A stretch of DNA of 31,264 nucleotides, taken from Lentisphaerota bacterium (lineage in GTDB: Bacteria > Verrucomicrobiota > Kiritimatiellia > UBA8416 > JAFGIZ01). The notes beneath the pieces were generated by a model. That model saw only the letters and a program-made list of their open reading frames with translations, did no database searches and was not told where the DNA came from. The number at the start of each line of letters is the position of its first letter. The stretch's first letter is position 1. Below are positions 8,207 to 16,054 of the stretch, piece by piece. The translations under genes were made by a program, and so were the position numbers. The DNA lies in contig JAFGIZ010000101.1 of NCBI GenBank assembly GCA_016929365.1, positions 1-31,264 of the forward strand, read 5' to 3'.

Positions 8207-8904
8207 GCTGCGCCGCCGGGGGCCGTGCCGCCGGAATCCGGGTCCCGCGCGCGCCGGTTGATGCGGGCCGCGGCGACGCCGGCGCCGAATCCGTTATCGA
8301 TATTGCATACCGTCACGCCGGGCACGCAGGAATTGAGCATGGCCAGCAGCGCGGCGATGCCGTTGAGCCCGGCCCCGTAGCCGATGCTCGTGGGCACGGC
8401 GATCACCGGGCGGTCAATCAGGCCGCCCACGACCGAGGGCAGCGCGCCTTCCATGCCGGCGACGACGACGACCGCGTTGGCGCGGCGGAGAACGTCGAGA
8501 TGTTTCATGAGCCGGTGCAGCCCGGCAACGCCCACGTCGTAGACGCGTACGACGCGCGCGCCGGTGCGCTCGGCCGTCAGGGCGGCCTCCTCGGCCACGG
8601 GGATGTCGGAGGTGCCGGCGCAGACGACGGCCACGCGCCCGGTCTGCTCCGGGAGCGGGCCGGCGTCCAGGGTCAGGGCCCGGGCGTGCTCATGGTACGC
8701 CGCCGCGGGAAATGCCTCCAGCACGGCCGCGGCCTGTTCGGGCGCGGCGCGCGTGGCCAGCACATTCTGGCCGGCATGTTGCAGGGTGCGCATGATCTCG
8801 ACGATCTGCGCCGCGGTTTTGCCGGGACAGTAGATGACCTCGGGCAGGCCGCAGCGCTCCGGGCGGTCGGTGTCGACGCAGGCGAAATCGGCGATATCGG
8901 GCAT
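8203..8904 (-). CDS. larB: Nickel-pincer cofactor biosynthesis protein LarB (P2CMN synthase)
   Basis: 233 residues. LarB carboxylates and hydrolyses nicotinic acid adenine dinucleotide to pyridinium-3,5-biscarboxylate mononucleotide, the first step of NPN cofactor synthesis. The N-terminal GLPEVIYCPGKTAAQIV segment and the PurE-like C-terminal domain (VAVVCAGTSDIPVAEEAALTA, VYDVGVAGLHRL, VVVAGMEGALPSVVGGL, VIAVPTSIGYGA) are typical. The conserved LNSCVPG and NIDNGFGAG motifs follow. Upstream, GAGG five bases before ATG 8904 is a ribosome site that touches the glyS stop codon, so glyS and larB are probably co-transcribed. Confidence 0.93.
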   Translation of the reverse strand: MPDIADFACVDTDRPERCGLPEVIYCPGKTAAQIVEIMRTLQHAGQNVLATRAAPEQAAAVLEAFPAAAYHEHARALTLDAGPLPEQTGRVAVVCAGTSDIPVAEEAALTAERTGARVVRVYDVGVAGLHRLMKHLDVLRRANAVVVVAGMEGALPSVVGGLIDRPVIAVPTSIGYGAGLNGIAALLAMLNSCVPGVTVCNIDNGFGAGVAAARINRRARDPDSGGTAPGGAA

Positions 8905-8912
8905 GGCGGCCT

Positions 8913-10349
8913 CTAGGCGATGCGTGCTTCCAACCGTTCCGGCAGCTCGGCGATACTGAGGCGCTCCTGCTGCATCGTGTCCCGGTCGCGGAGCGTGACG
9001 GTGTGATCTTCGAGGGTCTGGAAGTCGACGGTCACGCCGAAGGGCGTGCCCGCTTCGTCCTGGCGGCGGTAGCGCCGGCCGATGGCGCCGACCGCGTCGT
9101 AGAACGCCGTCCAGCGCCCGTGCAGCATCTCAAAGACGGCGCGCGCCTGCTTGACCAGCTCCGGCTTGTTTTTGAGAAGCGGGAAGACCGCGACCTTGAC
9201 GGGCGCCACGCGCGGATGGAAGCGCATGACGGTGCGGGCCTCGTAGCCGTCCGGCGGGTTTTCCCCGGGTTCGGCGGGCCGGATGCCGCCGGGCGTCCCG
9301 GCCCCGGGCGCCCATTCTTCACGGTAGGCATTGCAGATCAGCGCGAGTGCGATGCGGTCCACGCCGGCGGACGGTTCGATCACGTGGGGGATATACTTTT
9401 CCCGGGTTTCCGGGTCGAAATAGACCATCGACTTGCCGCTGTATTCCTGGTGGCGGCGCAGGTCGAAATCGCCGCGTGCGGCGATGCCTTCGAGCTCCTG
9501 CGTGCCGAACGGGAAATCGAACATCACGTCCACGCAGGCCGACGCGTAGTGAGCCAGCTCCTCTTCGCCGTACGTGTAGCGGCTGAGGCGCTCGTCCGGA
9601 AGGCCGATCGAGCGGTACCACCTGAGCCGCTCTGCGACCCAGTAGGCGTGCCACTCGGCGTCGCTGCCCGGCGGCACGAAAAACTCGAGTTCCATCTGCT
9701 CGAACTCGCGGGAGCGGAAGGTGTAGTTGCGCGGATTGATTTCGTTGCGGAAGGCCTTGCCGATCTGGGCGATGCCGCAGGGCACCTTGAGGCGGGAGGT
9801 GGCCAGGACGTTGGCGAACTGCACGAAGATGCCCTGGGCCGTTTCCGGCCGGAGCTGCGCCGCGGCGGAATCGTTTTCCACCGGGCCGACAAACGTTTTG
9901 AACATGAGATTGAAGGCCCGGGGCGCGGTCAGTTCGCGCGCGCCGCAGGCCGGGCACTTGGCGTCGGGCGGCAGCGAGATATCTTGCTCGGCGGCGCTCC
10001 CGGTTTCGAGTTCCACCCCGAGATCCTCGCAGAGCTGGTCGGCGCGGTAGCGCCGCTTACAGGCCCGGCAATCCACCATGGGGTCGGTAAAGCCTTCGCT
10101 GTGTCCCGATGCCTCCCAGGTGCGGGGGTGCATGATGATGGCCGCGTCCAGCCCCGCGACATCCTCGCGGGCCCGGACGATGTCGTGCCACCAGGCTTCC
10201 TTGATGTTGCGCTTGAGTTCCACGCCGAGCGGCCCGTAGTCCCAGAAGCCGTTGATCCCGCCGTAGATTTCGGAACCTTGAAAGATGAACCCGCGGCGTT
10301 TGCACAGCGAGGCGATCGCGTCCAGAGAAGGAGTCGTTTTAGCTTGCAT
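8913..10349 (-). CDS. glyS: Glycyl-tRNA synthetase, alpha2 (class II, archaeal/eukaryotic-like) type
   Basis: 478 residues from ATG 10349. It charges tRNA-Gly in the cytoplasm. It is the single-chain homodimeric form: FIFQGSEIYGGINGFWDYGP at the N-terminus, motif 2 FRNEINPRNYTFRSREFEQ, motif 3 PHVIEPSAGVDRIALAL, and a C-terminal anticodon-binding domain (KVAVFPLLKN onward). Two Cys pairs, CRACKRRY and CPACGARE, form the zinc-type insertion found in part of the family. An in-frame extension upstream to 10715 is rejected because homology begins at DAIASLCKRRGF and the extension runs through the divergent ACT gene. First gene of the glyS-larB-larC-UROD run. Confidence 0.96.
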   Translation of the reverse strand: MQAKTTPSLDAIASLCKRRGFIFQGSEIYGGINGFWDYGPLGVELKRNIKEAWWHDIVRAREDVAGLDAAIIMHPRTWEASGHSEGFTDPMVDCRACKRRYRADQLCEDLGVELETGSAAEQDISLPPDAKCPACGARELTAPRAFNLMFKTFVGPVENDSAAAQLRPETAQGIFVQFANVLATSRLKVPCGIAQIGKAFRNEINPRNYTFRSREFEQMELEFFVPPGSDAEWHAYWVAERLRWYRSIGLPDERLSRYTYGEEELAHYASACVDVMFDFPFGTQELEGIAARGDFDLRRHQEYSGKSMVYFDPETREKYIPHVIEPSAGVDRIALALICNAYREEWAPGAGTPGGIRPAEPGENPPDGYEARTVMRFHPRVAPVKVAVFPLLKNKPELVKQARAVFEMLHGRWTAFYDAVGAIGRRYRRQDEAGTPFGVTVDFQTLEDHTVTLRDRDTMQQERLSIAELPERLEARIA

Positions 10350-10356
10350 GACGCGG

Positions 10357-10388
10357 GTTATGGTGGGAAAGAAGCCGTAACGTGTAAA
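10357..10388 (-). promoter_or_regulatory. Putative leaderless promoter of glyS
   Basis: On the minus strand CATAAC (10362-10357) ends 7 bases before the glyS ATG at 10349. The best -35-like match, TTTACA (10388-10383), is 20 bases upstream of the -10 box, which is longer than usual, so the -35 assignment is weak. There is no Shine-Dalgarno site before this ATG. Confidence 0.4.
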
Positions 10389-10397
10389 GCGCTTTCG
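10384..10397. promoter_or_regulatory. Palindrome AAAGCGCTTT, possible LacI-family-type operator
   Basis: The perfect 10-base palindrome AAAGCGCTTT (10386-10395) has a central CG and resembles LacI/PurR/CcpA-family half-sites. It sits in the 73-base divergent gap between glyS and the ACT gene and overlaps the possible -35 region of glyS. No matching regulator gene is in the window, so the operator call is only a suggestion. Confidence 0.3.
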
Positions 10398-10422
10398 GCG
10401 CCGCCGGAAGCAGGAGGAGCGC

Positions 10423-10812
10423 ATGATCAAGAAGCAATTTACCGTGTACCTGGAAAACAAGCCCGGGGCCCTGGCCGCCGTGGCGCGGCGGCTGGCGGCC
10501 CGGAAGATCAACCTGATCGGCATTTCCGCGGCGGTGACGGCCGACGTGGGGCTGGTGCAGATCGTGGCGGCCAGCGCGACGGCGGCGCGCCGCGAGCTCA
10601 AGGCCGCGCGCCTGTCGTTCACGGAGCAGGACGTGCTGCTGGTGCGCCTGGCCAACCGGCCGGGCGCCCTGGCCGACGTGGCGACCCGGATCGCGAAGGC
10701 CGGGATCAATATCAACTACATTTACGCGACGGCGGGCGACCGCGGGGACGGAGCTTCCTACGCGGTGCTCAGCGCTCCGGATCTGAAGCGGGTGCAGGCG
10801 CTGCTGGGTTAA
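10423..10812 (+). CDS. Tandem ACT-domain protein
   Basis: 129 residues. Two ACT domains make up the whole protein: residues 4-65 (FTVYLENKPGALAAVARRLA, INLIGISA) and 70-129 (VLLVRLANRPGALADVATRIA, ININYIYAT). The 'xNxPGALaxva' turn and 'gINIxYiYat' strand are typical of stand-alone ACT proteins that bind amino acids or regulate their metabolism. A strong AGGAGG (10412-10417) precedes ATG 10423. The 3' end overlaps the convergent kinase gene by 44 bases. The ligand is unknown. Confidence 0.88.
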   Translation: MIKKQFTVYLENKPGALAAVARRLAARKINLIGISAAVTADVGLVQIVAASATAARRELKAARLSFTEQDVLLVRLANRPGALADVATRIAKAGININYIYATAGDRGDGASYAVLSAPDLKRVQALLG

Positions 10813-13090
10813 GCCCGGCTTGCGGGCCGGTATCCGGCCGCAGCCCGTCGAGCACGGCCAGGATGCGCTTGATTTCCTGGTTGACCGTGTGGGCCTTGTC
10901 CATCTGGCCTTCCATGGTCAGCCGGCGCTGCAGGTTGTTCAGCCGCTTCGCGTAGGCTTCGGCGACGTCCCGCCGCCGGGCCCGGCGTTCGGCTTCGATC
11001 GCCTGGCGCTTGGCGCGAAACTCGGCACGGAGGGTCTCGAGGCTTTCAGGCGCGCCGGGCGGCAGGCGTTCGGGCAGGACGGGATCGACCTGGAAACGGG
11101 CGTGTTCGAGCTGGACCGCTTCCCAGCCTTCGAAGTCGCCGGCTTTCTGGAGGCGTTCCATGAGGGCCGTAAGCGCCTGCAGGTAGGCCGCCGGCCAGGC
11201 GGCGGCCAGCGCATCGGACCGGGCCTCGATCGCGGCGACGTCCTGTTCGTACACGTCGCGCTGCCGGGCCAGGACGCCCGGCTCGGCGGGTGCGGGTTGG
11301 GACGTGCGGTAGGTGAGGGCGTCGGCGCCCCAGAACCGCGCGAGGATCATCAGCGGGCGGCGCAGGGGCGTGTGGCGGAGGAGCGCGTCGAACGGCGCGT
11401 AGAAGACGGCGCACACGCGCGGGTAGCGGGCGGCCAGGTTTTCGCAGAGCGGGGGCGCGGTCAGCAGGTAGAGCAGGCCCGCGGCGGCCGTCCCGCCCAG
11501 GATCCGCAATCCGCGGGAGCGCCAGCGGTGGGCGCGCACGCGGGCGCGGAGGGCGGCGACCGCCGGATTGTCCCTGCCGGGCCGGCGGTCCAGGCGTTCG
11601 CACAGGCGGGCCGCCTCGCGCCAGCGGCGGCGGCGGACCAGCTCCTGTGCCTGGTGCAGGTCGCGTTCCTCGATGAGGCCGGGAATGCGGGCCATCTTGT
11701 CGATGTGGGTCTTGTCCGCGGACAGCTTGTCGAACGCCTCGATCAGCCGGCGGGCGCGTTCGTAGTTGCCGGCGGCATATTCGCGCCCGATCTCCTGGTT
11801 CAGCCGTTCGCCCTGTTCCAGGGCCTGTTCCGCCTCGGTGCGCAGGTCGCGGATTCTCTTGATCAGCAGGCGCCCGTTGGGTCCGACCGGATGGAAGCCG
11901 CCCAGCTCGGCCGCCTGCTGAACGATCAGGCCGTAGGCCTTGCGGGCGCGGTGCGCCTCCAGTTTTTTCAGAAGCTGTTCCGCCGCTTCGTAGTTGCGGG
12001 CGTCGGCCCCGCAGCTTCCGCAGAACTGGGTGCCGAAGCGCGTTTCGGCGCCGCACTCGTCGCACCATTCGCGGCCGTCCCAGCCGCATTCGCCGCAGTA
12101 ATGAATGGCCACGGGGTTGACCGTGTCGCACCACTTGCAACGCCAGGTGGTCTTGGCGCTGGGAATGACGACGGTAGAAGGCGTCTGCACGGCGGCCAGG
12201 GCCGCCGTCAGATCCCGCGCGCTCTTCCAGCGCTTGTCGCGGTCCGTCTTGAGCGCCTTGACAATGATGGTGCGCAGGGTTTCGGGAACGTCCGCTTCCC
12301 GGAAATAGCGCGGGTTCTGGCCGGTCATGGCGAAGTAGAACAGGGCGCCGAGCCCGTAGACGTCGGCCCGGGCATCGGCGGAGGCCGCGTCGGTTTCCTG
12401 CTCCGGCGCGCCGTAGCCCAGGGAAAGCATTTTTTCGCCGGGGACGGTCAGCCGTTCGTCGTCCGGTCCTTCGTGCCGCGCCAGGCCGAAGTCCACGATC
12501 TTCGGCTCGCCGCTTGCGTCGAGGAGGACATTGGACGGCTTGAGGTCGCGGTGGATCACGCCGCAGCCGTGGGCGTATTCCACGGCGCGCCCGATCTTGA
12601 TGATGAGCGTGACGGCCGCGTTGGCCGAGAGCGGTCCTTCGGCGTTGACTTTTTCGGCGAGGGTGTAGGGCGGGGGCGGGGTCCGGTCCGGCGCGCGTTC
12701 GGCGGGCCCGGGCACGTACTCCATGACGATATAGGGTCCGTCGTCGTCTTCGCCCAGGGTGTAGACGTGCACAATGTGAATATGATTCAGCAACGCGATC
12801 GAGCGGGCTTCGCGCGCGAACCGCTCCTTGAGATCGGCCCGGCTGAGGACGTCGGGGTTCAGGCGCTTGACGGCCACGTGGCGTCCGAGCCGGCGGTCGC
12901 GGGCGAGGTAGACGACGCCCATGCCGCCCCCGCCGATCCGGTCGATGATCTCGTAGTTCGCGTCGAGGGGCGTACTGGTTATGGCCTGGCCGCCGGCCGG
13001 GGGCGGGACGGGGCCGGCGGCGGGCCCGTCCAGTCTTTCGGTGTGCGGCACCCGGATGCGGGGTGTCGGCGTGGCGTGGCGGTTCTGCAT
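10769..13090 (-). CDS. Eukaryotic-type Ser/Thr protein kinase with zinc ribbons and one membrane span
   Basis: 773 residues. The kinase domain (about 46-300) has the Gly loop IGGGGMGVVY (52-61), Lys75 in VAVK, HRDLKPSN (180-187), DFG (200-202) and GAPE for APE, so it should be active. Residues 318-360 hold four CxxC-type knuckles (CKWC, CGEC, CDEC, CGSC), i.e. a double zinc ribbon. A helical region follows, then one membrane span (about 527-545), placing the kinase in the cytoplasm and the C-terminus outside. The C-terminal part has two copies of a PVC-type helical motif: AYLQALTALMERLQKAGDFE and AYAKRLNNLQRRLTMEGQMD. It shares a 91-base divergent gap with the kinase/glycosidase-like fusion. 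The target is unknown. Confidence 0.9.
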   Translation of the reverse strand: MQNRHATPTPRIRVPHTERLDGPAAGPVPPPAGGQAITSTPLDANYEIIDRIGGGGMGVVYLARDRRLGRHVAVKRLNPDVLSRADLKERFAREARSIALLNHIHIVHVYTLGEDDDGPYIVMEYVPGPAERAPDRTPPPPYTLAEKVNAEGPLSANAAVTLIIKIGRAVEYAHGCGVIHRDLKPSNVLLDASGEPKIVDFGLARHEGPDDERLTVPGEKMLSLGYGAPEQETDAASADARADVYGLGALFYFAMTGQNPRYFREADVPETLRTIIVKALKTDRDKRWKSARDLTAALAAVQTPSTVVIPSAKTTWRCKWCDTVNPVAIHYCGECGWDGREWCDECGAETRFGTQFCGSCGADARNYEAAEQLLKKLEAHRARKAYGLIVQQAAELGGFHPVGPNGRLLIKRIRDLRTEAEQALEQGERLNQEIGREYAAGNYERARRLIEAFDKLSADKTHIDKMARIPGLIEERDLHQAQELVRRRRWREAARLCERLDRRPGRDNPAVAALRARVRAHRWRSRGLRILGGTAAAGLLYLLTAPPLCENLAARYPRVCAVFYAPFDALLRHTPLRRPLMILARFWGADALTYRTSQPAPAEPGVLARQRDVYEQDVAAIEARSDALAAAWPAAYLQALTALMERLQKAGDFEGWEAVQLEHARFQVDPVLPERLPPGAPESLETLRAEFRAKRQAIEAERRARRRDVAEAYAKRLNNLQRRLTMEGQMDKAHTVNQEIKRILAVLDGLRPDTGPQAGLNPAAPAPASDPER

Positions 13091-13145
13091 GCCGTGACGT
13101 TAGCACAGGGGCGGGCGCGGCTTAAACCCGAAAACACGGGGCGGC

Positions 13146-13174
13146 TTGACCGGCGCGCGCGGCGCGGCTAGGCT
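13146..13174 (+). promoter_or_regulatory. Putative leaderless promoter of the kinase/glycosidase-like gene
   Basis: TTGACC (13146-13151), a 17-base spacer and TAGGCT (13169-13174), ending 7 bases before the GTG start at 13182. The TTG of this -35 box is also an in-frame start codon, but it is more likely promoter than coding. Confidence 0.45.
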
Positions 13175-13181
13175 TCCGGGC

Positions 13182-15395
13182 GTGAAGGACACAGGGCCCC
13201 AGGACGAGGAGGCCCCGCTCACGGCGGGTCCGTATACCGGGTGGATCGACCCGGCTTTCCGCGACCCGCTGTTTCTGACCGCGGCCGGGACGATCCGGCA
13301 GCGCCTCGCGGCGGCGGGCGGGAGCGGGGCGGCGGGCCGGCACGGCGGCGCGCGCCTGGAGCTGCCGTGCGGCGAGGGCCGGGCGGCGGTGCGGGTCAAG
13401 GCCTATGCCCGGCAGGCGGCGCTGAAGGACCGGCTCGACCGGCGCCGGGGGTCCAAGGCGGCGCGGGCGTGCCGGGCGGCGCGCCGGCTGCGCGCGCACG
13501 GCGTGGGAACGCCGCGGCCGCTCGGGTTCCTGGAGCGCTGGCGCGGCGGGCGGCTGCTCGAGAGTTACTTCCTGACCGAGTATCTCGACGGGGCCACGTG
13601 TTTCCGGGACGAGTTGATCCGCCTGTTCCGCGATGACCCCGAATGCGCGCGGTTCATGGCGCTGCTGGAAACCGTGGCCGGGGCGGTGCGCCGCATGCAT
13701 GCGGCCGGGTTCCGCCACAACGACCTGGGCAACCAGAATATCCTGCTGCAACCGCAGGCGGCGGACGGCGGGTGGATCCCCGCCCTGGTCGACCTCAACC
13801 GGGGGTTCTTCAAGACGCGTTTGTCGGACCGCGACCGGGCGCGGGACGTTTCGCGCATCGCCCTGCCCTCGGACCTCTTGCGCGTGTTCAAGGAAATGCT
13901 TTTCGCGCCGGAGCCGCCGCCGCGGCGTTTTCAGCGCTGGGAGCGGTTCTTCCGGCGCGCCTTTGCGGTCCACACGGCCACCCGGGCGGTGCGCCGTCCC
14001 CGGCGCACGCTGCAGCGGCAGCGGTACGGGCTGACGGACCCGCGGTATCCCCGGGAACAGGACATGTGGATCTGGGACAGCCGGTCCGGCCAGCCGGTCA
14101 ACGCGCTGCGCGCGCGGGACCGCGCGCGGCACTTTCCGCCGTCGCGCCATCTTCGGCTGGCGGGCGCGACGGCGGCGGCCTGGCGGGGCGTGCGCGCGGC
14201 CTACCGGGAACTGCGGGAACAGTGTTTTATCGGCGAGGTCGCGATGCGGGGCCGGACGGCGGTCGCCGTGGAACCGTGGCCCGGCCGCGAGGCGCCCGTG
14301 CGCGCGGCCCTGGAGGCGTTGGGCCGGGTGCCGCTGCTGGTGCGGTTTTACGCGCACGCCGGGCCGTCTCAATGGGATGCCGCGGCGGCGTTCCTGGAGG
14401 AGCGGCACGGCGCGGGGCATCCCGTTTCGGCGGCGCTGGTGCAGAGCCGGGGGGCGGTGCTGGAGCCCGGCGCCTGGGGGCGCTTCGTGCGGGACGTGCT
14501 GCAACGCGTCGGGGGGCTGGCCGAATGGATCGAGGTCGGCCATGCGATCAACCGGGTCAAGTGGGGCGTCTGGGACTTCGGCGAGTACCGCCGGCTGCTG
14601 GAGGGCGTGGCCGAGGCGGCGGCCGGCGGGCCGGCGGTGCGGCTGACGGGGCCGGCGGTGATCGATTTCGAGTATCCCTTCGTGCTGGCCGCATTGCAGT
14701 GCGTGCCGGAAGGGCTGCACTTCGACGCCCTGTCGCATCATCTCTACGTGGACCGGCGCGGGGCGCCGGAGAACCGGCAGGGCGGATTCCGCGCGCTGGA
14801 CAAGTTCGCGCTGGGGCGCGCGCTGGCGCGGTGGTCGCCGGCGTGCGAAGACCGCTTCATCGTCTCGGAGGTCAACTGGCCCCTGCGCGGCACCGGGGTC
14901 CACTCGCCCGTGGGCGCGCCCTACGTATCGCCCGGCCCGCGAACGAACGACCCGAGCGTGAGCGAGGCCGTGTATGCCGATTATATGGTGCGCTACCTGC
15001 TGATCGCGTTGTGTTCCGGGATGGCGGAGCGCGTGACCTGGTGGCGGCTGGGGGCCTACGGCTACGGGTTGATGGACGACCGGGACCCGGAACACTGGCG
15101 GGCGCGCCCGGCCTACCGCGCCCTGCGGCATTTCCTGCACAGCGTGGGGCGGGCGGCCTTCGTGGCGAAGCTGACCGAGCTGGGGGGCGAAAAGACCGCG
15201 CCGCGCGGCATCCAGGCGTTCCTGTTCCGCCGGCCCGACGGGCGGAAGGTCTGCGCGGCGTACACCACGCAGGCCCCCTGCGCGGCGGCGCTGCCGTGGC
15301 CGGTGGAGCGGGCGACGGACGTGGAAGGCGCGCCGCTGGATCTGCAGGGGGACCGCGTGCCGTTGAGCGGCCGGCCGGTCTACGTGTTCTCGTAG
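13182..15395 (+). CDS. WaaP/InaA-type kinase domain fused to a TIM-barrel glycosidase-like domain
   Basis: 737 residues from GTG 13182. Residues ~20-300 look like the lipopolysaccharide-kinase branch of the protein-kinase fold: Lys73 in AVRVKAY, FLTEYLDG hinge, HNDLGNQN (179-186, catalytic Asp181) and VDLNRG with Asp204 for the metal site. Residues ~330-737 look like a clan-A glycosidase barrel with strands VPLLVRFYAH, VSAALVQS, EWIEVGHAIN, GPAVIDFEYPF, ALSHHLYVD, FIVSEVNWPL and ERVTWWRLGAYGYG. Glu563 sits at the usual strand-7 nucleophile place. The strand-4 acid/base motif, normally NE, reads H454-A455, so hydrolysis may be lost or altered. It may modify a cell-surface glycan. No signal peptide is visible, and the sulfotransferase lies 46 bases downstream. 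The domain calls are by motif only. Confidence 0.7.
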   Translation: MKDTGPQDEEAPLTAGPYTGWIDPAFRDPLFLTAAGTIRQRLAAAGGSGAAGRHGGARLELPCGEGRAAVRVKAYARQAALKDRLDRRRGSKAARACRAARRLRAHGVGTPRPLGFLERWRGGRLLESYFLTEYLDGATCFRDELIRLFRDDPECARFMALLETVAGAVRRMHAAGFRHNDLGNQNILLQPQAADGGWIPALVDLNRGFFKTRLSDRDRARDVSRIALPSDLLRVFKEMLFAPEPPPRRFQRWERFFRRAFAVHTATRAVRRPRRTLQRQRYGLTDPRYPREQDMWIWDSRSGQPVNALRARDRARHFPPSRHLRLAGATAAAWRGVRAAYRELREQCFIGEVAMRGRTAVAVEPWPGREAPVRAALEALGRVPLLVRFYAHAGPSQWDAAAAFLEERHGAGHPVSAALVQSRGAVLEPGAWGRFVRDVLQRVGGLAEWIEVGHAINRVKWGVWDFGEYRRLLEGVAEAAAGGPAVRLTGPAVIDFEYPFVLAALQCVPEGLHFDALSHHLYVDRRGAPENRQGGFRALDKFALGRALARWSPACEDRFIVSEVNWPLRGTGVHSPVGAPYVSPGPRTNDPSVSEAVYADYMVRYLLIALCSGMAERVTWWRLGAYGYGLMDDRDPEHWRARPAYRALRHFLHSVGRAAFVAKLTELGGEKTAPRGIQAFLFRRPDGRKVCAAYTTQAPCAAALPWPVERATDVEGAPLDLQGDRVPLSGRPVYVFS

Positions 15396-15403
15396 GTTTG
15401 GGC

Positions 15404-15432
15404 TGGACCGGGCGGATGCCGCCCGCTACACT
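15404..15432 (+). promoter_or_regulatory. Putative promoter of the sulfotransferase gene, with an internal hairpin
   Basis: TGGACC (15404-15409), a 17-base spacer and TACACT (15427-15432), ending 9 bases before ATG 15442. The spacer contains the inverted repeat C-GGGCGG-ATG-CCGCCC-G (15409-15425). It could end the upstream transcript or be a binding site over the promoter. No T-run follows the hairpin. Confidence 0.4.
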
Positions 15433-15441
15433 CCCGCGCCC

Positions 15442-15999
15442 ATGATCACGATTGTATCCGGACTGCCCCGCAGCGGGACCTCCATGATGATGCAGATGCT
15501 GTGCGCCGGCGGTATTCCGCCTCTGACCGACCATGTCCGGTCGGCCGACGACGACAACCCGCGCGGCTACTACGAGCTCGAGGTGGCCAAGAAGATCCGG
15601 GACGACGTGTCCTGGCTGCCCGAGGCGGAGGGCAAGGTGTTCAAGATCGTGTCCATGCTGCTGTTTCACCTGCCGCCCGGTTACCGCTACCAGGTGGTTT
15701 TCATGCTGCGCGACCTGGACGAAATGCTCGCCTCGCAGGCCGCCATGCTGGCGCGCAAAGGCGAATCGTCCAAGGCCCCGGACGACGTGCTCAAAACGCA
15801 TTTCAAAAAGCATCTCGACGCCGTGCGCGCCTGGCTCACCGGGCAGCCGCATATCGACGTGTTGTACTGCCGGCACCGCGAGGTGGTCGCGGATCCCGCG
15901 GCCGCGGCCGCCCGCCTCGACGCCTTCCTGGACGTGCCCCTGGATACCGCCGCCATGGCGCGCGCCGTGGATCCCGCCCTGTACCGGCAGCGGCGTTGA
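15442..15999 (+). CDS. Small sulfotransferase-fold P-loop protein
   Basis: 185 residues. The start IVSGLPRSGTSMMMQML is the PAPS 5'-phosphosulfate-binding loop of the sulfotransferase family, and FMLRDLDEMLASQAAML fits the 3'-phosphate-binding 'RDpxxxxxS' motif. The last third (YCRHREVVADPAAAAARLDAFL) matches the usual 'v.YEdLv.dP......l..FLg' segment. At 185 residues it is shorter than most sulfotransferases (about 250-300) but keeps both PAPS motifs. No signal peptide is visible, so it would act in the cytoplasm or on an exported precursor. Its position after the kinase/glycosidase-like gene hints at a joint role in glycan modification; the acceptor is unknown. Confidence 0.8.
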   Translation: MITIVSGLPRSGTSMMMQMLCAGGIPPLTDHVRSADDDNPRGYYELEVAKKIRDDVSWLPEAEGKVFKIVSMLLFHLPPGYRYQVVFMLRDLDEMLASQAAMLARKGESSKAPDDVLKTHFKKHLDAVRAWLTGQPHIDVLYCRHREVVADPAAAAARLDAFLDVPLDTAAMARAVDPALYRQRR

Positions 16000-16011
16000 G
16001 CCGCGCGCATA

Positions 16012-16030
16012 GCCGGCGAACGTTCGCGGC
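16012..16030 (+). terminator. Hairpin just after the sulfotransferase gene, possible terminator
   Basis: GCC, a bulged G, the palindrome GCGAACGTTCGC (16016-16027) and GGC form a compact hairpin 12 bases after the sulfotransferase stop. No T-run follows, so it would be an atypical terminator or an mRNA-end stabiliser. Confidence 0.3.
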
Positions 16031-16054
16031 GTCGAGGGGTTGAGCGTGTGCGGC

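Noticed and set aside
10350..10715. 122-residue upstream extension of glyS
   Set aside because: It crosses the ACT gene, has no similarity to GlyRS, and homology starts just after ATG 10349.
10820..13171. A 783-residue plus-strand frame opposite the Ser/Thr kinase
   Set aside because: It is the shadow of a gene with clear kinase motifs and shows none of its own.
13146..13181. TTG start 12 codons upstream of the kinase/glycosidase-like GTG
   Set aside because: That TTG is the first triplet of the putative -35 box and lacks a ribosome site.
13122..15140. A 672-residue minus-strand frame opposite the kinase/glycosidase-like gene
   Set aside because: It has no motifs and is strongly biased in Arg, Pro and Ala, and the plus strand carries kinase signatures.
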